From Piezodorus guildinii (taxonomy: Eukaryota > Arthropoda > Insecta > Hemiptera > Pentatomidae): DNA of 64,000 bases. A program made the translations under genes and the position numbers. The notes beneath the pieces are model-generated. The model worked only from the letters and a program-made list of their open reading frames with translations, had not been told where the DNA came from and made no database searches. The DNA lies in NCBI GenBank assembly GCA_023052935.1, contig CM041292.1, positions 137,406,951-137,470,950 on the forward strand, read 5' to 3'. Shown piece after piece: positions 11,891-24,561 of the stretch. The first letter of the stretch is position 1. Every line of letters starts with the position of its first letter.

Positions 11891-12430
11891 AAATTAATTC
11901 AAAATCAATTTTCCATCAAAGCAACATAATTCTTTTACCAACTTTAAGCTTTATTTTTTTTAAACATTTTTTCAACGAGTGAGGTAAGTAAAAGTCGTGA
12001 GTTACACACACCAGATTTTACTTTCAATGTTAAGTTTATTTGAAAATTTAAAAATCTATATGAAGGAGGGAGTGTACTTAAGTTTGCAAAACTAATGTTC
12101 ACTACAGGAGCACACTATCAATTTAAAAAATAAATAAATGATCACAAACAGCTTTAAAAATGGAAAGTTTAACGAATATAAAAAGAAAATATAACCTCAC
12201 TATGATGTGATATATTTTTTCGCTATATAATGAAATTTTAAATGGACCATAATAATAAAAAAAGAAATCATTGTAGACCTTATTTGGGTAGGTGTGCCTT
12301 TTCAGTTTTCTGCCACCATATTTAGTATGTTAGTTACGACTATTTCTTTAATTACTAACAATTATATTTATAAAAAATGGAACTAATCATTACTAGATTG
12401 AAAAGGGTTGTATTTTGTTGACTAATTCGT
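11890..12430. other. Spacer with one repeat end
   Basis: No gene seen. The block at 11983-12025 (GAGGTAAGTAAAAGTCGTGAG then CACCAGATTTT) matches the right end of the repeat at 35500-35535, so it is a solo end of repeat family R1a. Confidence 0.4.
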
Positions 12431-12634
12431 TGTGAAGTATTATTTCGGTAAGCAGTGCTTTTTTTTTTTACTGTAAAAAGTGAATGCAGGGTCACTAGGC
12501 TTGACCCAAAGGGTCGCCATTTTTTCTCATATCAGCTGATTGCTGCTATCGGGAATACATATTTATTACTTATTTACTATTCCCATTCTTATTCAACTAT
12601 CTTCTTATATGACATGCGATATTTTCATCAAGTG

Positions 12635-13913
12635 ATGTCTTCCAAAACTTCAAGTAAAAGGTCAAGATCAGCTGGTTCAAATTCGTCTCCCACTAACCAA
12701 AGACCCCGTCGTGATAACAATAAGAAATTAACGACACAAGCGAGCCCTTCAGGTAACACTTTGAAATCTAAATCCCAACCTAGCACATCGTCTCAGGGAA
12801 TGATAGATGAATCTCCTTTTTTCACACTAAATCCGTTTCAGATCCTCTTTAATGAAAACGAAGGCATGGAATCTGCCCCTACAACCAGGGACCCACCACC
12901 TACCCCCATATTTGTCAAAAATATCAAAAAATTTTTAACTGCTATGTGCACAACTAAATTAAATTAACGAATCCTTGAAGCTACTCGTGATGAGTAGAAC
13001 CAACGACACAAAAATATCCCCGGACACAGCCGAAACCTACAGAAAAATTATTAAATATCTTACCGACATCAAAGCTGATTTTCATACTTATCAGTTACTC
13101 CAGGAGAGAGCCCTAAGGATTGTGATAAGAAACCTACACTCTTCAACACCAACGGAAGCCATTAAAGAGAAATTGACCGAGATGGGCTACAAAGTGCGCC
13201 AAGTTATCAATTTATTAAAAGATAAAGTTCCTCTACCCTTATTCTTTGTTGATTTGGAACCATCAACAGGAGTAGAAAAAATTTATGATCTCAGAAGATT
13301 ATATTACACCAGTGTAAAAGTTGAAAAACTCTACACGAAGAAAGATATAGTTCAGTTCCACAATTGTCAGGCATATGGCCATACGAAAACCTATTGCCAT
13401 CACACACCGCGCTGTGTGAAATGCGGTGAACAGCATAAGTCTGGAGAATGCACAAAACCGAAGTCATCACCTGCAGTATGTGCTCTGTGCCTCAAGGACC
13501 ATCCAGCCATCTACAAGGGATGCCAAATGTATAAAACTCTAAGGAACAGATTTCAAAAACCTCAGGAACAAGAAATATCAAGAATATCAAGACCCAGAAG
13601 AGAACCATCTAAAATTTTTATTCCAATGTATCATTTGCCCGCTTGCTTGGAGGTGGGAACCAGATTAATGAAGTCGAGGCCCTGCCGGAATAACGTTTAC
13701 TCATCATTCTCAATCCACAAAAACCTACCTATTCCTCAAAGTTTCCCTAATCCTCAAAACACTCATCAACCTCAAATTTCTCATATCCCCCATCCATCAA
13801 ATGTAAAAGATCTTACCAGTTTAATGACATCCTTCATATCCGAAATCAAATCCCTTGTTATGCCACTAATATCACTCCTCACTAATCTGGTATCAAAGTT
13901 AATCCCTGCCTAA
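12635..13913 (+). pseudogene. LINE ORF1 (PRE_C2HC and zinc knuckles), frameshifted
   Basis: This is the nucleic-acid-binding protein of the Jockey-like LINE. The likely start is the ATG at 12635 (MSSKTSSKRSRS), not the in-frame ATG at 12455, because the basic Ser-rich N-terminus fits LINE ORF1. The first frame stops at 12967 and coding resumes in another frame by 12975. The second part holds the PRE_C2HC-type block (YQLLQERALRIVIRNLHSST to PLPLFFVDLEPS) and two zinc-knuckle-like clusters, with the CVKCGEQHKSGEC segment and CALCLKDHPAIYKGC. The third cysteine pattern and Pro-rich tail are typical of the family. The frameshift between the two halves means no single product. Confidence 0.75.
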
Positions 13914-13917
13914 CTCC

Positions 13918-16040
13918 TTATCCATTCTCCTTTGGAATGCGAATGGTGTTAGAAATCATACTGACGAACTGACAGCGTTGTTGCAAGACAAAACAGTTGA
14001 TGTGGCACTTATTACGAAACTAGACTAACCAATCGACAGTTCTTCAAAATACCGCAATACATGTCACCCCGTACTGACCACCCAGACGACAAAGCCCATG
14101 CCGGTTCTGCTATCATTGTCCACCAATCCCTCTCTCATCATTTACTCCCACTTCCTACCCATGATTTCCTACAAGCCACAGCCATAGTAATCAAAACCTT
14201 TTTCACTTCCGGTAACCCTTACATCAGCATATTGCTCTCCCAAACATTCCATTTCCAACACCGACTTTTTATCCTTCCTGAATTCCTTAGGAAATTATTT
14301 CATTCTTGGGTGCAGACTTAAACGCCAAGCACCAACAGTGGGGTTCCAGAACAACGAATTCTCGTGGATAAAATTTGCTGTCTGATCTTAACTCCCGACA
14401 TTTCAATCTCCTACATCCTGACTCTTCTACCTACTGGCCAAGCGATCCTAACCGTAATCCTGACATCCTTGACTTCTTAATTCACAGCGGATTAGGCTCC
14501 CTCAACTTATTTGTAACTCGACTTGATGAACTATCCTCAGACCATAGTCCACTGATCCTAAAACTATCTCTCAATCCAATTCCAAAACCCATCCCAATCA
14601 TTCATCCGAGGCCCTGTCAACGGGAACCTTTTTCGCCAAATCCTAACCAATAATATTGACCTCAGAGTGACCCTTAAAACCTCAGATGATCTTGACGATG
14701 CCGTAAACTCCTTTACCACCGCCATTCAGCAAGCTGTCTGGACTGCCTCCTCTCCTATGCACACCAATATAAACCCTCACCAAAATGATTTACGCAACCC
14801 ATCATCCACACCTCATCCACACCAAACGTAGAGCTAGATCATTATGGCAGCGCACCCGACACCCAACAGATCGCCACTCCTACAACTTTTATTGTAGGCA
14901 ATTGATGCGGGAATTGGCGATCTTCCGTTCCCAGTCCTTTAATTCCTACCTCTCTTCTCTGTCAGCTCGTGACAATTCCCTGTGGAATGTCACCAAAAAG
15001 ATACTAAAATCCCATCCAGTTTCCCATCCTCTCCGGCGTGGTGATGACTCCTGGGCTGCGTCTGATGAAGATAAAGCCGAGGAATTTGCCACACATCTCT
15101 CCAAAATATCACTCCTCACCCGGAATTTCACATCAATTATACCGCAACAGTGCAAGATTTCCTTATGTCCCCAATCCCACTTTCCTTACCTCCTAAAGCT
15201 ATTAGTCCCTCTGAGGTCAAATATCTTCTCCGAAAACTGACCCTCCGTAAATCTCCTGGACACGATCTCCTTACTCCCCAGATCCTCCGACAACTTCCAC
15301 AGAAAGCTATTATATTCCTCACATATATCCACAACTGCATCCTACGCACCACCTATTTTCATCTGTTATGGAAACATTCCACTATTATTCTTTTCCTAAA
15401 ACCTGGCAAACCTTCCAATATAATCTTCCAATATTAGTCTACTCCCCACCTTCTCAAAAGTCTTTGAAAAGCTCCTTCTTAAAGGAATCCTACCTATATT
15501 AGAATCTCAAAATTTTCCTTCCCATCAGTTTGGATTCCGTCCTCACCATTCCACAGTTCAACAAGCACTCCGAGTTGTAGACTATATTTCCTCAGCTCTT
15601 GAATGCAAAGAGTATTGTTCTGTTGCGTTTCTGGACATAGCGCAAGCTTTTGACCGGGTATGGCACACTGGATTACTCTTCAAGCTGAAAAGACAATTAC
15701 CCTAGTCTCTATACCTCATCCTACGATCCTATCTATCAAACTGTTCCTTCCGAGTTCGCTGTGGTGTAGAAATTTCCAACCTTTATCCCGTTGGGGCCGG
15801 TGTTCCTCAGAGCAGCGTTTTGGGACCCGTCCTATACATCCTTTACACCGCCGATATCCCTACTGATCCCGATACCTTTCTGGCAACAATTGCAGATAAC
15901 ACCGCAATATAATCATCAAATTCCGATCCTGAAGCAGCATCACCGAATCTCCAAAGGCACCTTTCTCTTATCGAAGACTGGTGTAATTTTTGGCGTATTA
16001 AGGTGAATGAAAGCAAATGCACACACGTCACCTTCACAAA
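13918..16040 (+). pseudogene. LINE ORF2 remains (endonuclease and reverse transcriptase)
   Basis: The endonuclease begins with the LLWNANGV motif just after ORF1 and ends with SDHSPL near 14550. Reverse-transcriptase blocks follow: KSPGHDLLTPQ (about 15255), FGFRPHHSTVQQAL (15530), FLDIAQAFDRVWHTGL (15630, catalytic Asp present), VPQSSVLGP (15805), then an IADN sequence at about 15890 where active enzymes have [YF]ADD. The altered catalytic pair and several frame breaks make it dead. Confidence 0.78.
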
Positions 16041-16214
16041 TTGAACGAGTAACATTTTTTCCAAATCGGTATCAATGATTAATGAAAAATAAAAAAAGGG
16101 TATGAGTTCTAACTTTATTTCCAAAATGTCAAAAAGCTAGTTTTCATAAGACCAGAAGGATGCTTTTGGCATTTATACTTATATATACCCTATATATATA
16201 CACTTATTTATACA

Positions 16215-17935
16215 TTTATACCCTATTTGCAGTTTATATTAATGACCTTCCCCTCCAGATCAAACACTCTCAATACCATATCTATGCTGATGATCTCCAA
16301 ATCTACCTATCCTTTCCTCCTTCCGAACTATTACTAGCCACGGAAATGCTTCAAGAGGATCTAAATGGAATCAGCAACTGGGCAGCTGACAACAAGCTCA
16401 ATTTGAATGCTGAGAAGACCAAGGCAATTGTAATAGGTTCCAATCCCCTCCTTAAGGCCCTTCCAACGATTCCTACTCTGTTTCTGAATAACAATCCAAT
16501 ACAATTCCATCAATCCGTTAAAAACCTCGGGTCACCCTTGATCAAACCCTTTCCTGGAAAAACCATGTTTCCGAAATATCCCGTCGTACATTTTCCACCT
16601 TAAAACTTCTAAATTACCTCCGTCCCCTTCTCCCTATCGAAACCCGTAAGCTCCTGGTAAGCTCCTTAATATTTCCCCACTTTGACTACTGCTGTGCGGT
16701 GTATGGAGGTGTCTCTGGAGATCTCGAGGTAAAACTAAAACGAATGTTTAACTGCTTTATACGTTTCATCTTTGGGATATCCAGAGACACCTCTATCACC
16801 CGATTTTACGAAGAGTTAAAGTGGCTTTATCCTTCCTTCCGCCGCAAGTATTTCCTAGCATCCTTCCTCTACCAGATTATCCAATCCCAGTGTCCCTCTT
16901 ACATCTTTGATCTCCTTAAATTCAAATCCTCTGTGCGTTCCCGTAACACCCGCTCGCGGCCTTCTGATCTGTATATAACGTCTCATCGATCCACAGCTTT
17001 CGATAGATCATTCTCAATCCGATCCGCATCCTTATGGAACTCCATTCCTTCTAATATCCGGAACTCCCAAACTCTCTCAACATTCAAATCCCGACTATTT
17101 AGCCATTTCCTATCAATACAATTCCCAAATAATCCCAAATAGATGCTAATTTCAAGGAAGATCAACAGATGTCTTTTAGATTCGTTTATTTGTTTATTCA
17201 ATTTTCATTTCCTCGGGTACACTAACAGCAAATATCATTTAATTTTGTTCCTTTTAAATCTTTGCAAGATGTAAGATTAAATTATTTATTATTTTGCAAA
17301 CACTCAGAAGAAATGTAATTTTTTTTTTTCTTTACTTTATGTTAAAATTGTATGTATCTTTTTTGTTCCTATGTCAACATATATTGAAAAATTGTAATAT
17401 CTTTTTTATTTATATTTTATTTGAAAAATGTATATAAAAGTGTATATACGTGCGTGTGTGTGTTGAGTGCAGATATGCATATTTATATATGTGTGTGTTT
17501 GTGTGTATGTATATATATATATTTTTTTTTCTTTTTAAATCTTATTATATCTTTTAAAATATATATATTTTGTTGTTGTGGTGTTAACATACGTTGAAGA
17601 ACTATAATTTCTATTCTTTTTATATTTTATTTTAAAATTGTATATATATATATATTTTTTTTTAAATCTTATTATATTTTTTCATTATATCTTTTTTTTT
17701 TTTTTTTTTGTTCTTATGTTAACATACATTTATATTTTTGTTTGTGCATTTTTATTAGAATCTTTCTTTTATGTTCAGCTTATTTATACATGTTGTTAGT
17801 TTAATTTTATTGTTTTCAATCATTATAATCTAAGACTAGATTCTTAAGCTAACTTTTTATTTCCTGCTATGTTATTCTAAAGGGACTCGTCCCAGAATAA
17901 ATAAAGAATTATTATTATTATTATTATTATTATAT
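16215..17935 (+). mobile_element. CR1/L2-like LINE, 5'-truncated, with (ATT)n tail
   Basis: It starts within the reverse transcriptase at AVYINDLP and YADDLQIYLSF (catalytic YADD kept), continues through LNAEKTKAIVIG, breaks frame near 16600, and resumes at 16699-17142 with YGGVSGDLEVKLKR and a C-terminus containing RSASLWNSIPSNIR, the typical closing motif of CR1/L2-type LINEs. A long AT-rich 3' UTR follows and ends in GGGACTCGTCCCAGAATAAA and (ATT)n at 17905-17935. A related 3' end lies at 58960-59600. Confidence 0.8.
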
Positions 17936-17939
17936 ACAA

Positions 17940-19255
17940 ATTAATAATAATGAATAGGGAAAAGAGTCTTACGTTTTGTTCGGATATGGAAAAAATACCC
18001 TACCATTAAACGGAATTTCAATATTCACAGCTGTAAAATTTCAACAACCCCACGAAAGTGTTGAAACATATATGACCATACAGTTTTGACTTTAGCAATA
18101 CAGTACAGACATTTAGCTGTCCAATCTACTTTTTCAATGATATAAGATTTATCTGCTTCAGCCAGAATTGTCGATGACTATACTTGTAAATATATGACTA
18201 TATTTCTTAGTTTATCAGTGATTTTCTTGAACAAACTTAAAAGGATTTTGTTGAAATATCTTAAATACAACATGAAACCGGTATACAGGATGGTAGAAAA
18301 GAATGAATTACAATTATTACAATTTTAGTGAAATTAATTAAAAATGTTAATATAATAGCTAGAAATACTTTTTTATCGATCCTTAAAAGTTCGAATTCAG
18401 TATGGCGATGATTTTTATTGTTAGAGATATTGTTTTATAGTATTCTAGCATACGTCTTTTTTAAATAGTTAAGGCGTATTTTAGGTTTTAGGATTAGTTC
18501 CAGAAGTGGGTTTTTTTTTTTTTTTTAGTGGAAGGAGAGGCGCACTTTTTTTTTTGGGAGAGGTAAGGGGTTTTAATAACTATAACTAAGCTCAATAGGA
18601 TTTGTCATTTTAGCATGCCAATTAATTATATCTACATAATTAAAGTAAATCACGTGTATTGGGACTAGGATTTATTTAGTATGTATAGTAGTGCTTCAAG
18701 TTGGCCATTATTTTTGGTTTAAATTCAAGTGTTTTTTTTATTAGGCTTCCTTGGTAAGTTTATAGATTTGCAATAAATCTAGAAGGAAGGCTTGGTAATA
18801 GTTAAACAACTAGTCATGCATGTTTAGCATATTCACGCATTAAGTACATACAGGCAATAAGATGAAGCAAAATAAAAAAAATGCGTTGCTAAGAAGCCGT
18901 AAGTCAAATTGTAATCATATATATTTCCGATACTTAATAATATAAAATATATTTTACACAACAAACAAATATATTTTAACTCCAACTTCCCTACCTGAAA
19001 AATATGTAGTAAGGAAAAGTAATGCGACCATGAAAAATTTCGGATTATAGTTTTCACAGGAAATACACGTTTTAATTGTTGATTTGAAAGAATAAAATGA
19101 CTTAAATGTAATAGATTGAAACTGAAAACCTACGTATAAAAAATAAAATGATTGAAAATATAAATTTTTTAAATTAAAACCAACTATCTTAATTGTTTGT
19201 TGTCATGTTTTGTTCTTTTATGAGTGTAGCCTTTTAAAGAAGATTTATTGTAATT
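17940..19255. other. AT-rich spacer
   Basis: Nothing coding or repeated is recognised. A T-run and GGAAGGAGAGG patch near 18510-18560 has no match in the window. Confidence 0.4.
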
Positions 19256-19259
19256 ACCT

Positions 19260-19562
19260 ATCTCTCTTTTTTATGGGTTTTCGGAGGCTGGATTTTACTG
19301 AAATAAGAATAAGTTTGAGAATGGACTAATTGTTTAACTGTAGAAGGCTGCAGGTCTTGTTGAATAAAGGATATTTTTATTTAGTATTGGTAATTATTAA
19401 TTATCCGCATTGATAGGTTTTGAATTCTTCCAAGTTTTTGGTAATTAGTTAAGCAGGTTGAGCTCCAGACTGGTGAGGCGTATGACTCGCGTTTTTCTAT
19501 TGATATGATCAGTGAATGTAAGGGATTTGTTTAAAGTTAGCTGTACTGCACCTAAGTGCTGC
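19260..19562 (-). mobile_element. Jockey-like LINE fragment
   Basis: Minus-strand translation gives LNKSLTFTDHINRKT, a YASPVWSSTCL segment and YQKLGRIQNLSMRIINN, the region after the reverse transcriptase in Jockey-type LINEs. It lies head to head with the + strand fragment that starts at 19565. Confidence 0.55.
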
Positions 19563-19564
19563 AC

Positions 19565-20180
19565 AGATTTTGACCAAATACCTATATAGTAAAATGTGTG
19601 AAAACAGCTTTAAAAATGTCTTGTCAGATGCACTGTCTGACTATATCTGGACGAACATGGAACATACATACGAAATTAGAGCGACAATAATTAACAAGAC
19701 GTTACAAACAACTTTCACATCTATTGGATTACAGATCACCACTAAATTTACGAAACAAGCGACTAATATTCACGACTCTACTGAGACCAATATGGACATA
19801 CGGAGCAGAACTTTGGGGTTCTGCAAAACACGTACACACAAACAAAATACAAAAAACTCAGTCCAAAATTTTACGAAAAATTATTCACGCACCATGGTAT
19901 GTTTCGAATCACACATAGTGAAATAAACATTCCAACAGTAAATTCTTACATTCACGACAAATATAACACGTTTCATTCTTCGACACATCACCATCCTAAT
20001 CAACATGTTTCTTCCCTTTCTTCCTCCCTGTTACCAGGGCAGACCCAAAGAAGACGATGGCCGAGAGATCTTTTACATTGAAAATTCAGGACGCTGATCA
20101 AGAGGAAAAAAAAATACCTCACATTTGCTGGATGCGTAGCAACGCAGTTGCGAATAAAAAAAACAAAACAATAATAATAA
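19565..20180 (+). mobile_element. Jockey-like LINE 3' fragment
   Basis: Frame pieces read DYRSPLNLRNKRLIFTTLLR, WTYGAELWGSAK, QSKILRKIIHAPWYVSNHT and RRRWPRDLLH, matching the C-terminal ORF2 region at 57560-57960. Frames alternate, so it is decayed. It ends in an A-rich (AAT)n tail about 270 bases before promoter C. Confidence 0.7.
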
Positions 20181-20434
20181 TAATTAGATTTAAACTTGAA
20201 ACTTGGAGTTTTTGAGTTGTTTTTTTTTAAAGCGTGTATGTTTACTCAACTAATATTAGCTTCGCCAAGAAACATTTGAAATTGATTGTTTATGGCACGC
20301 TTTTGTGGTTATGGGATAGAGATGAGACCTAGATGGTGTAATCCACGGAGGCACTTCTTGCGTAGTGATTTAGCAAATGTTGAGGTGTTAGTTAACCTTG
20401 TACTCAATGAGAAACGCAGGATGCACAGTTTCCG

Positions 20435-20515
20435 AGGAACAACCCCCACCACTGATGTGAAGGTATATAATCACAGACCCTGTCCCAAAAGGCACATTCA
20501 CCCCTAACAATGAAG
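20435..20515 (+). promoter_or_regulatory. Promoter and first exon of gene C
   Basis: The CCCCCACC box at about 20443-20450 is followed 13 bases later by TATATAA at 20464-20470, with ATG at 20510. Box spacing and the 46-base TATA-to-ATG distance are identical to gene B. ATGAAG is followed by a GTAAGT donor at 20516. Confidence 0.75.
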
Positions 20516-21864
20516 GTAAGTCATCTAAATCCGGTGATGCATATCTTCTGAAAAATTGTTATATGGATTCAACATATTTTAATTTTATTATTTTTTCATT
20601 TAATTAGAGTTTTTAGCTATACACCTCAATTTCCGCATATTTATTTATTGAACGAATTATATTGTTTTGTGTTCATGACATTAAAATATCAGTGTATAAG
20701 TTTTTTAAACAAATAATTCACTACAATATTTTATATTTCTGATTCAAAAATTTTTAATCTATCATTAATGCCTAGTAACAATATGATTAGTGAAATATTT
20801 TCTTTTACATTATAAGGAATATCCATCAAGTTTAAAAACTATAATCAATTTTATATTTAAAGATCCATAAATTATTATTTTATTTTTTTATACATTTTAT
20901 CTAAAAGATAATGCAAGGATATTATCTATCATATAAGGTAAGAAAACACTTATTATGCCATTTTATTTTGCGAAATATGTAGGAAAATTGATAGTAATAA
21001 AAAAGATCTATAAGGAATATCCATATAAATATGAGTTAACTTTTTCAGCTGATCTGCGTGACGATATGCTTCTGCATTATTCTGCATGAAGCATTATCAG
21101 GTAAGAAAAAATTAGAAAATCATTTGCCAGACATATCTTTATTTCTTGAAATTTATTTATTTATTGACCTTGCAGGTTGGAGTAGTGGAGGCGGGTGGCG
21201 GAGGTTGGTCCGGAGGAGGTGGTGGCGGAGGCTGGTCTGGAGGAGGAGGGGAGGTGAGGAGGGGATGGAGCGGAGGAGGGGGGGCGGTGGTGGAGGATCG
21301 AAACCAATCATTATTAAAATAATAACTCTTGGAGGAGGCGGCGGTGGCAAAGGAGGTGGCGGCGGTGGTGGTGGCTGGCCAAGTGGTGGCGGAGGCGGCG
21401 GCGGTGGTGGATGGAAGAGTGGAGGAGGCGGAGGCGGTGGTGGTTGGAAGAGTGGAGGAGGTGGAGGCGGCGGTGGATGGAAAAGCGGCGGAGGCGGAGG
21501 CGGCGGAGGTTGGAAGAGCGGTGGAGGTGGAGGCGGTGGTGGTTGGAAGAGCGGCGGAGGTGGAGGAGGCGGAGGTTGGAAAAGCGGTGGAGGCGGTGGA
21601 GGCAGTGGATGGTCTAGCGGAGGAAGTGGCGGTGGAGGTGGATGGTCTAGCGGCGGAAGTAGTGGAGGTGGATGGTCCAGCGGCGGAAGTGGTGGAGGTG
21701 GATGGTCCAGCGGAGGAAGTGGTGGTGGAAGCAGTGGTGGTTGGTCTAGTGGAGGAGGTAAATAAAAGATTTTAAAGTTATTTATTTTAACATAGAATAA
21801 TATAAATATTATCACAAATGTATGAAACATATCATCAACATTTTCATTTTTAGGAGGCTGGTAA
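20510..21864 (+). CDS. Gly/Trp-rich secreted protein, copy C
   Basis: Exons: 20510-20515, 21049-21100, 21176-21757 and 21854-21864. Exon 2 codes LICVTICFCIILHEALSG, so residues 1-20 are a Cys-rich signal peptide. Exon 3 opens GWSSGGG, then has an Arg/Trp-rich stretch (about 21193-21283) that is a shifted reading of G-W repeats. It returns to frame at GGGGSKPIIIKIITLGGGG, the hydrophobic core. It then has one W-P-S, six W-K-S and five W-S-S units of about 8-11 residues. Exon 4 adds G-G-W-stop. Phases are 0, 1, 1 and the whole reading is open, the only copy without a net frame loss. AATAAA is at 21976-21981. The protein should be secreted, disordered and positively charged in its middle. Structural or adhesive use is inferred; no named family is recognised. 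Confidence 0.87.
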
Positions 21865-21989
21865 AAGATCTACGAAGTGATACACGTTCTGTCTTAACAT
21901 CTTCTCAAAATGCCAAACAGTTACCAAAAATGCCATGTATAAACATTTAAAAACTGCACTTTTATATTTTTTATAAATAAAATATCTTA

Positions 21990-22738
21990 ATGAGCTGTAT
22001 CGTTTATGTATATTTATTCTTAACTCGCATGTCTAGTGATGAAAAGAATAACAAATATTTCTAAAGGTACAGATATGGTTATAGAATTTTTTGATTAGAA
22101 AATAGAGTGTTAACTATTCCAGTATAACCAATTGGAAGAGATATCTTGTTGATATAGGTAGGCTCGATTAGAGATTTGATTTCATGCATGAATTTTATAT
22201 ATTAGTAAGAGTTTTTTCTTTTATAATGCTCTTACGGTTTTCCTCATTACAGTAACCCTGCAATGGGTGCATTTATTTCTACGCGTACCATCTTGCGATA
22301 CAACACGTATTATTTTTACATAATATAAATTAAGTTACAGAACATATTTGTATAAAACAGTATAATAATAACTGGTAAATAAAACTAATAAATATATATA
22401 TTTTTTTTTTCTCTTTAAATCTATATTCACTAATAAATAATAAACTGATAAAAAGATCATTTTTTATTACGATTTAACAAAATAATACTAACTAATTAAC
22501 TAAACAAAGAAACCAGAAACAGATAATAAATATAAATATAATAAATAATTTATTTGTTATAATTAATTAACGAAATAATACAACTAATAACTAATTGAAT
22601 AAACTAAGAAATCTGCTACTAACTAATTAATTACTTTAATATAAGTATTAAATGATAACCAATAAAGAACTAACAAATAAAATAATAACAACCGTATTTT
22701 TAAGAAGAGAAATAGTGAAAGTAAAAAAAAAAAAAAAA
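21990..22738. other. AT-rich spacer with degenerate tandem pattern
   Basis: From about 22365 to 22690 the sequence is a loose repetition of AACTAATAA-type words, probably a decayed simple repeat or LINE tail. An A run lies at 22720-22738. Nothing else is seen. Confidence 0.5.
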
Positions 22739-22739
22739 T

Positions 22740-24561
22740 TAATAACGAGTTATTGTCTGTTGCTATTTGTCTAATTCTGCGTAGTCCACCCGGACCAAAA
22801 ATTCATTAAATTTTGAAAAATATTTTGTAAGGTCACACTTCAAAGGCGGCCATTGGTCTCCGTTAAGTAGGACTATTGAGATCAGTTTGTGTCTATGTTT
22901 GTCCAGTTTACTGCAATCGAATAAAATATGGTCGTATGTCTGTTCGCTTTTACCGCAACACTTACAGATTTTGTCGTCAGTTAGTTTGAATCGAAATAAA
23001 TAGCTTTTGGCTCCTCCATGTCCCGTCAGGAATTGTGTCAGTTAGTAGGATATTTTTTTAAGTTTAGTTCGATCGTCAATTGTTTTTATGAAGTCATAGT
23101 TGTATCTACCTTTTGTTGAGATGGCGCATTTCGTATTCCACTTCTGCCTTCTTTTCATTGACAGTAAGTGTTTGATGGCGCTGATCGGTGTCTTGTCGTA
23201 TGCTATCGGGAGAGCGGTGTGTCTTGCCGCCGCTTTAGCCGCTACATCCGCTAGTTCGTTCCCAACAACGCCAATATGGGCTTTAACCTACTTGAAGATG
23301 ATGTTCATACCTTCCTTATGACAAATTATTCGTGCATGTATGATTTCCTCTAAGAGCCCTTCGTGTATGTTCATGTTCCTTAATTTCGATAGTGTTGTTT
23401 GACTGTCTGTCTGGATACAGAAGTCAGACGTACAACGAGAATTTTTTATGAAGAGCTCAGTCTGTAATAGTGCATACATTTCTGCCTGATTGTTTGAGCA
23501 ATAAGGGCCTAACCTAAATCGCGCTGAATGCACCATCTGCTCTCCTTCAAAAGCAACGAAGGCAGCTCCTACCTTCTCTTGGTCCTTGCTACCGTCAGTA
23601 TAAATATTGATGCCGCTAATCGGGCTTGTGTCTGTGATGTTAGGCTTCAAAATATCTTTTTGGTGGATCCAAAGTTTACACGGAATTTTGTGTTCAAATT
23701 CATGAATCAGAAAATTTAATAGATTTTTGCCTAATGTTATAATTTCGAATTTCTTTAATATTTCTTCTTAAAGTATGGAAATAGGGGTAATGTTAGCGAG
23801 GAGCAAAGATGTGTCATATGAAATAGTTTTGTATCTTTTAATAATTTTGATAGCAATCATTCTTTGTACAGATTCTAGTTTTTTTCAAATTCTTTTTGTG
23901 AGGAAGTCAAACTTCTAATGCCAAACTTCTATTGCGTATGTCATAGTTGGCTGAATAGCAGCTTTGTAAATTGTTGACAATACTTCTGAGTTCAAAACCC
24001 AAGTTAGTGCTGCGGAGTTTGATAAGCCATGGACTATTTTTAACAGCCTATTTTTTAGATTATTAATATGTAGGGACCAATTTAGCTTTCTCTCCAATGT
24101 CAATCCCAAATATTTTAATTGATTAACTTGAATAATGGGTTTATTGTTTAATACAATATGTAGATCTGGTACTCGATGTTTTCTACTAAACACAATAAAT
24201 TTTGATTTTTCAGGTTGAAAAGTGAGTTTGTTATTATTTGCCGAAATAGTTAGTTTGCGTAAAACTTCGTTGCATTGTACTTGTAGGTGAAAAAATAGAT
24301 TTTATTTGAAGAGGAGACCTGTGTGACCTACCTGAATCTGGCTTCTTCTATCGGATAAGTAATTTCTTATAATCAAATAAATGTTTCGAGGGCATGACTT
24401 CTCCTACAAACCTTTAAGAATCGAAGGCCACCAGGCATGATCAAAAGCTCCTTTAATATCTAGCGAGACGGCTAGGATTTTTAATTTCAATTGTAACGAA
24501 GTCTCAACGAAATTGACGAGTTTATATAACGCCCCTACTGTGTTTTTTTGAGGAATGTAAT
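22740..24561 (-). mobile_element. R1-like LINE, 3' part (interrupted)
   Basis: On the minus strand, from high to low coordinates: reverse-transcriptase block SLDIKGAFDHAWW (about 24475), the post-RT region RKHRVPDLHIVLNNKPI to WVLNSEVLSTIYKAA (24193-23940), an RNase H domain (INIYTDGSKDQEKVG at about 23600, AEMYALLQTE, TDSQTTLSKL), a VKAHIGVVGNELAD block, and an FLTGHGGAKSYLFRFKL-Cys tail (22990). RNase H plus this tail is typical of R1/I-group LINEs. Frames are broken. The 5' continuation is at 29530-30230; a BEL element lies between. Confidence 0.8.

Larger units (their letters stand above)
12430..16045 (+). mobile_element. Near full-length Jockey-like LINE, inactivated
   Basis: ORF1 and ORF2 are arranged as in arthropod Jockey-type LINEs. 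ORF1 carries the PRE_C2HC region and zinc knuckles; ORF2 has an endonuclease then a reverse transcriptase. ORF2 is broken into at least six frame segments. The element ends around 16045, where the downstream sequence changes abruptly to unrelated DNA and then to a different LINE at 16215. A copy of the same family that has lost its middle lies at 56450-58090. Confidence 0.85.
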
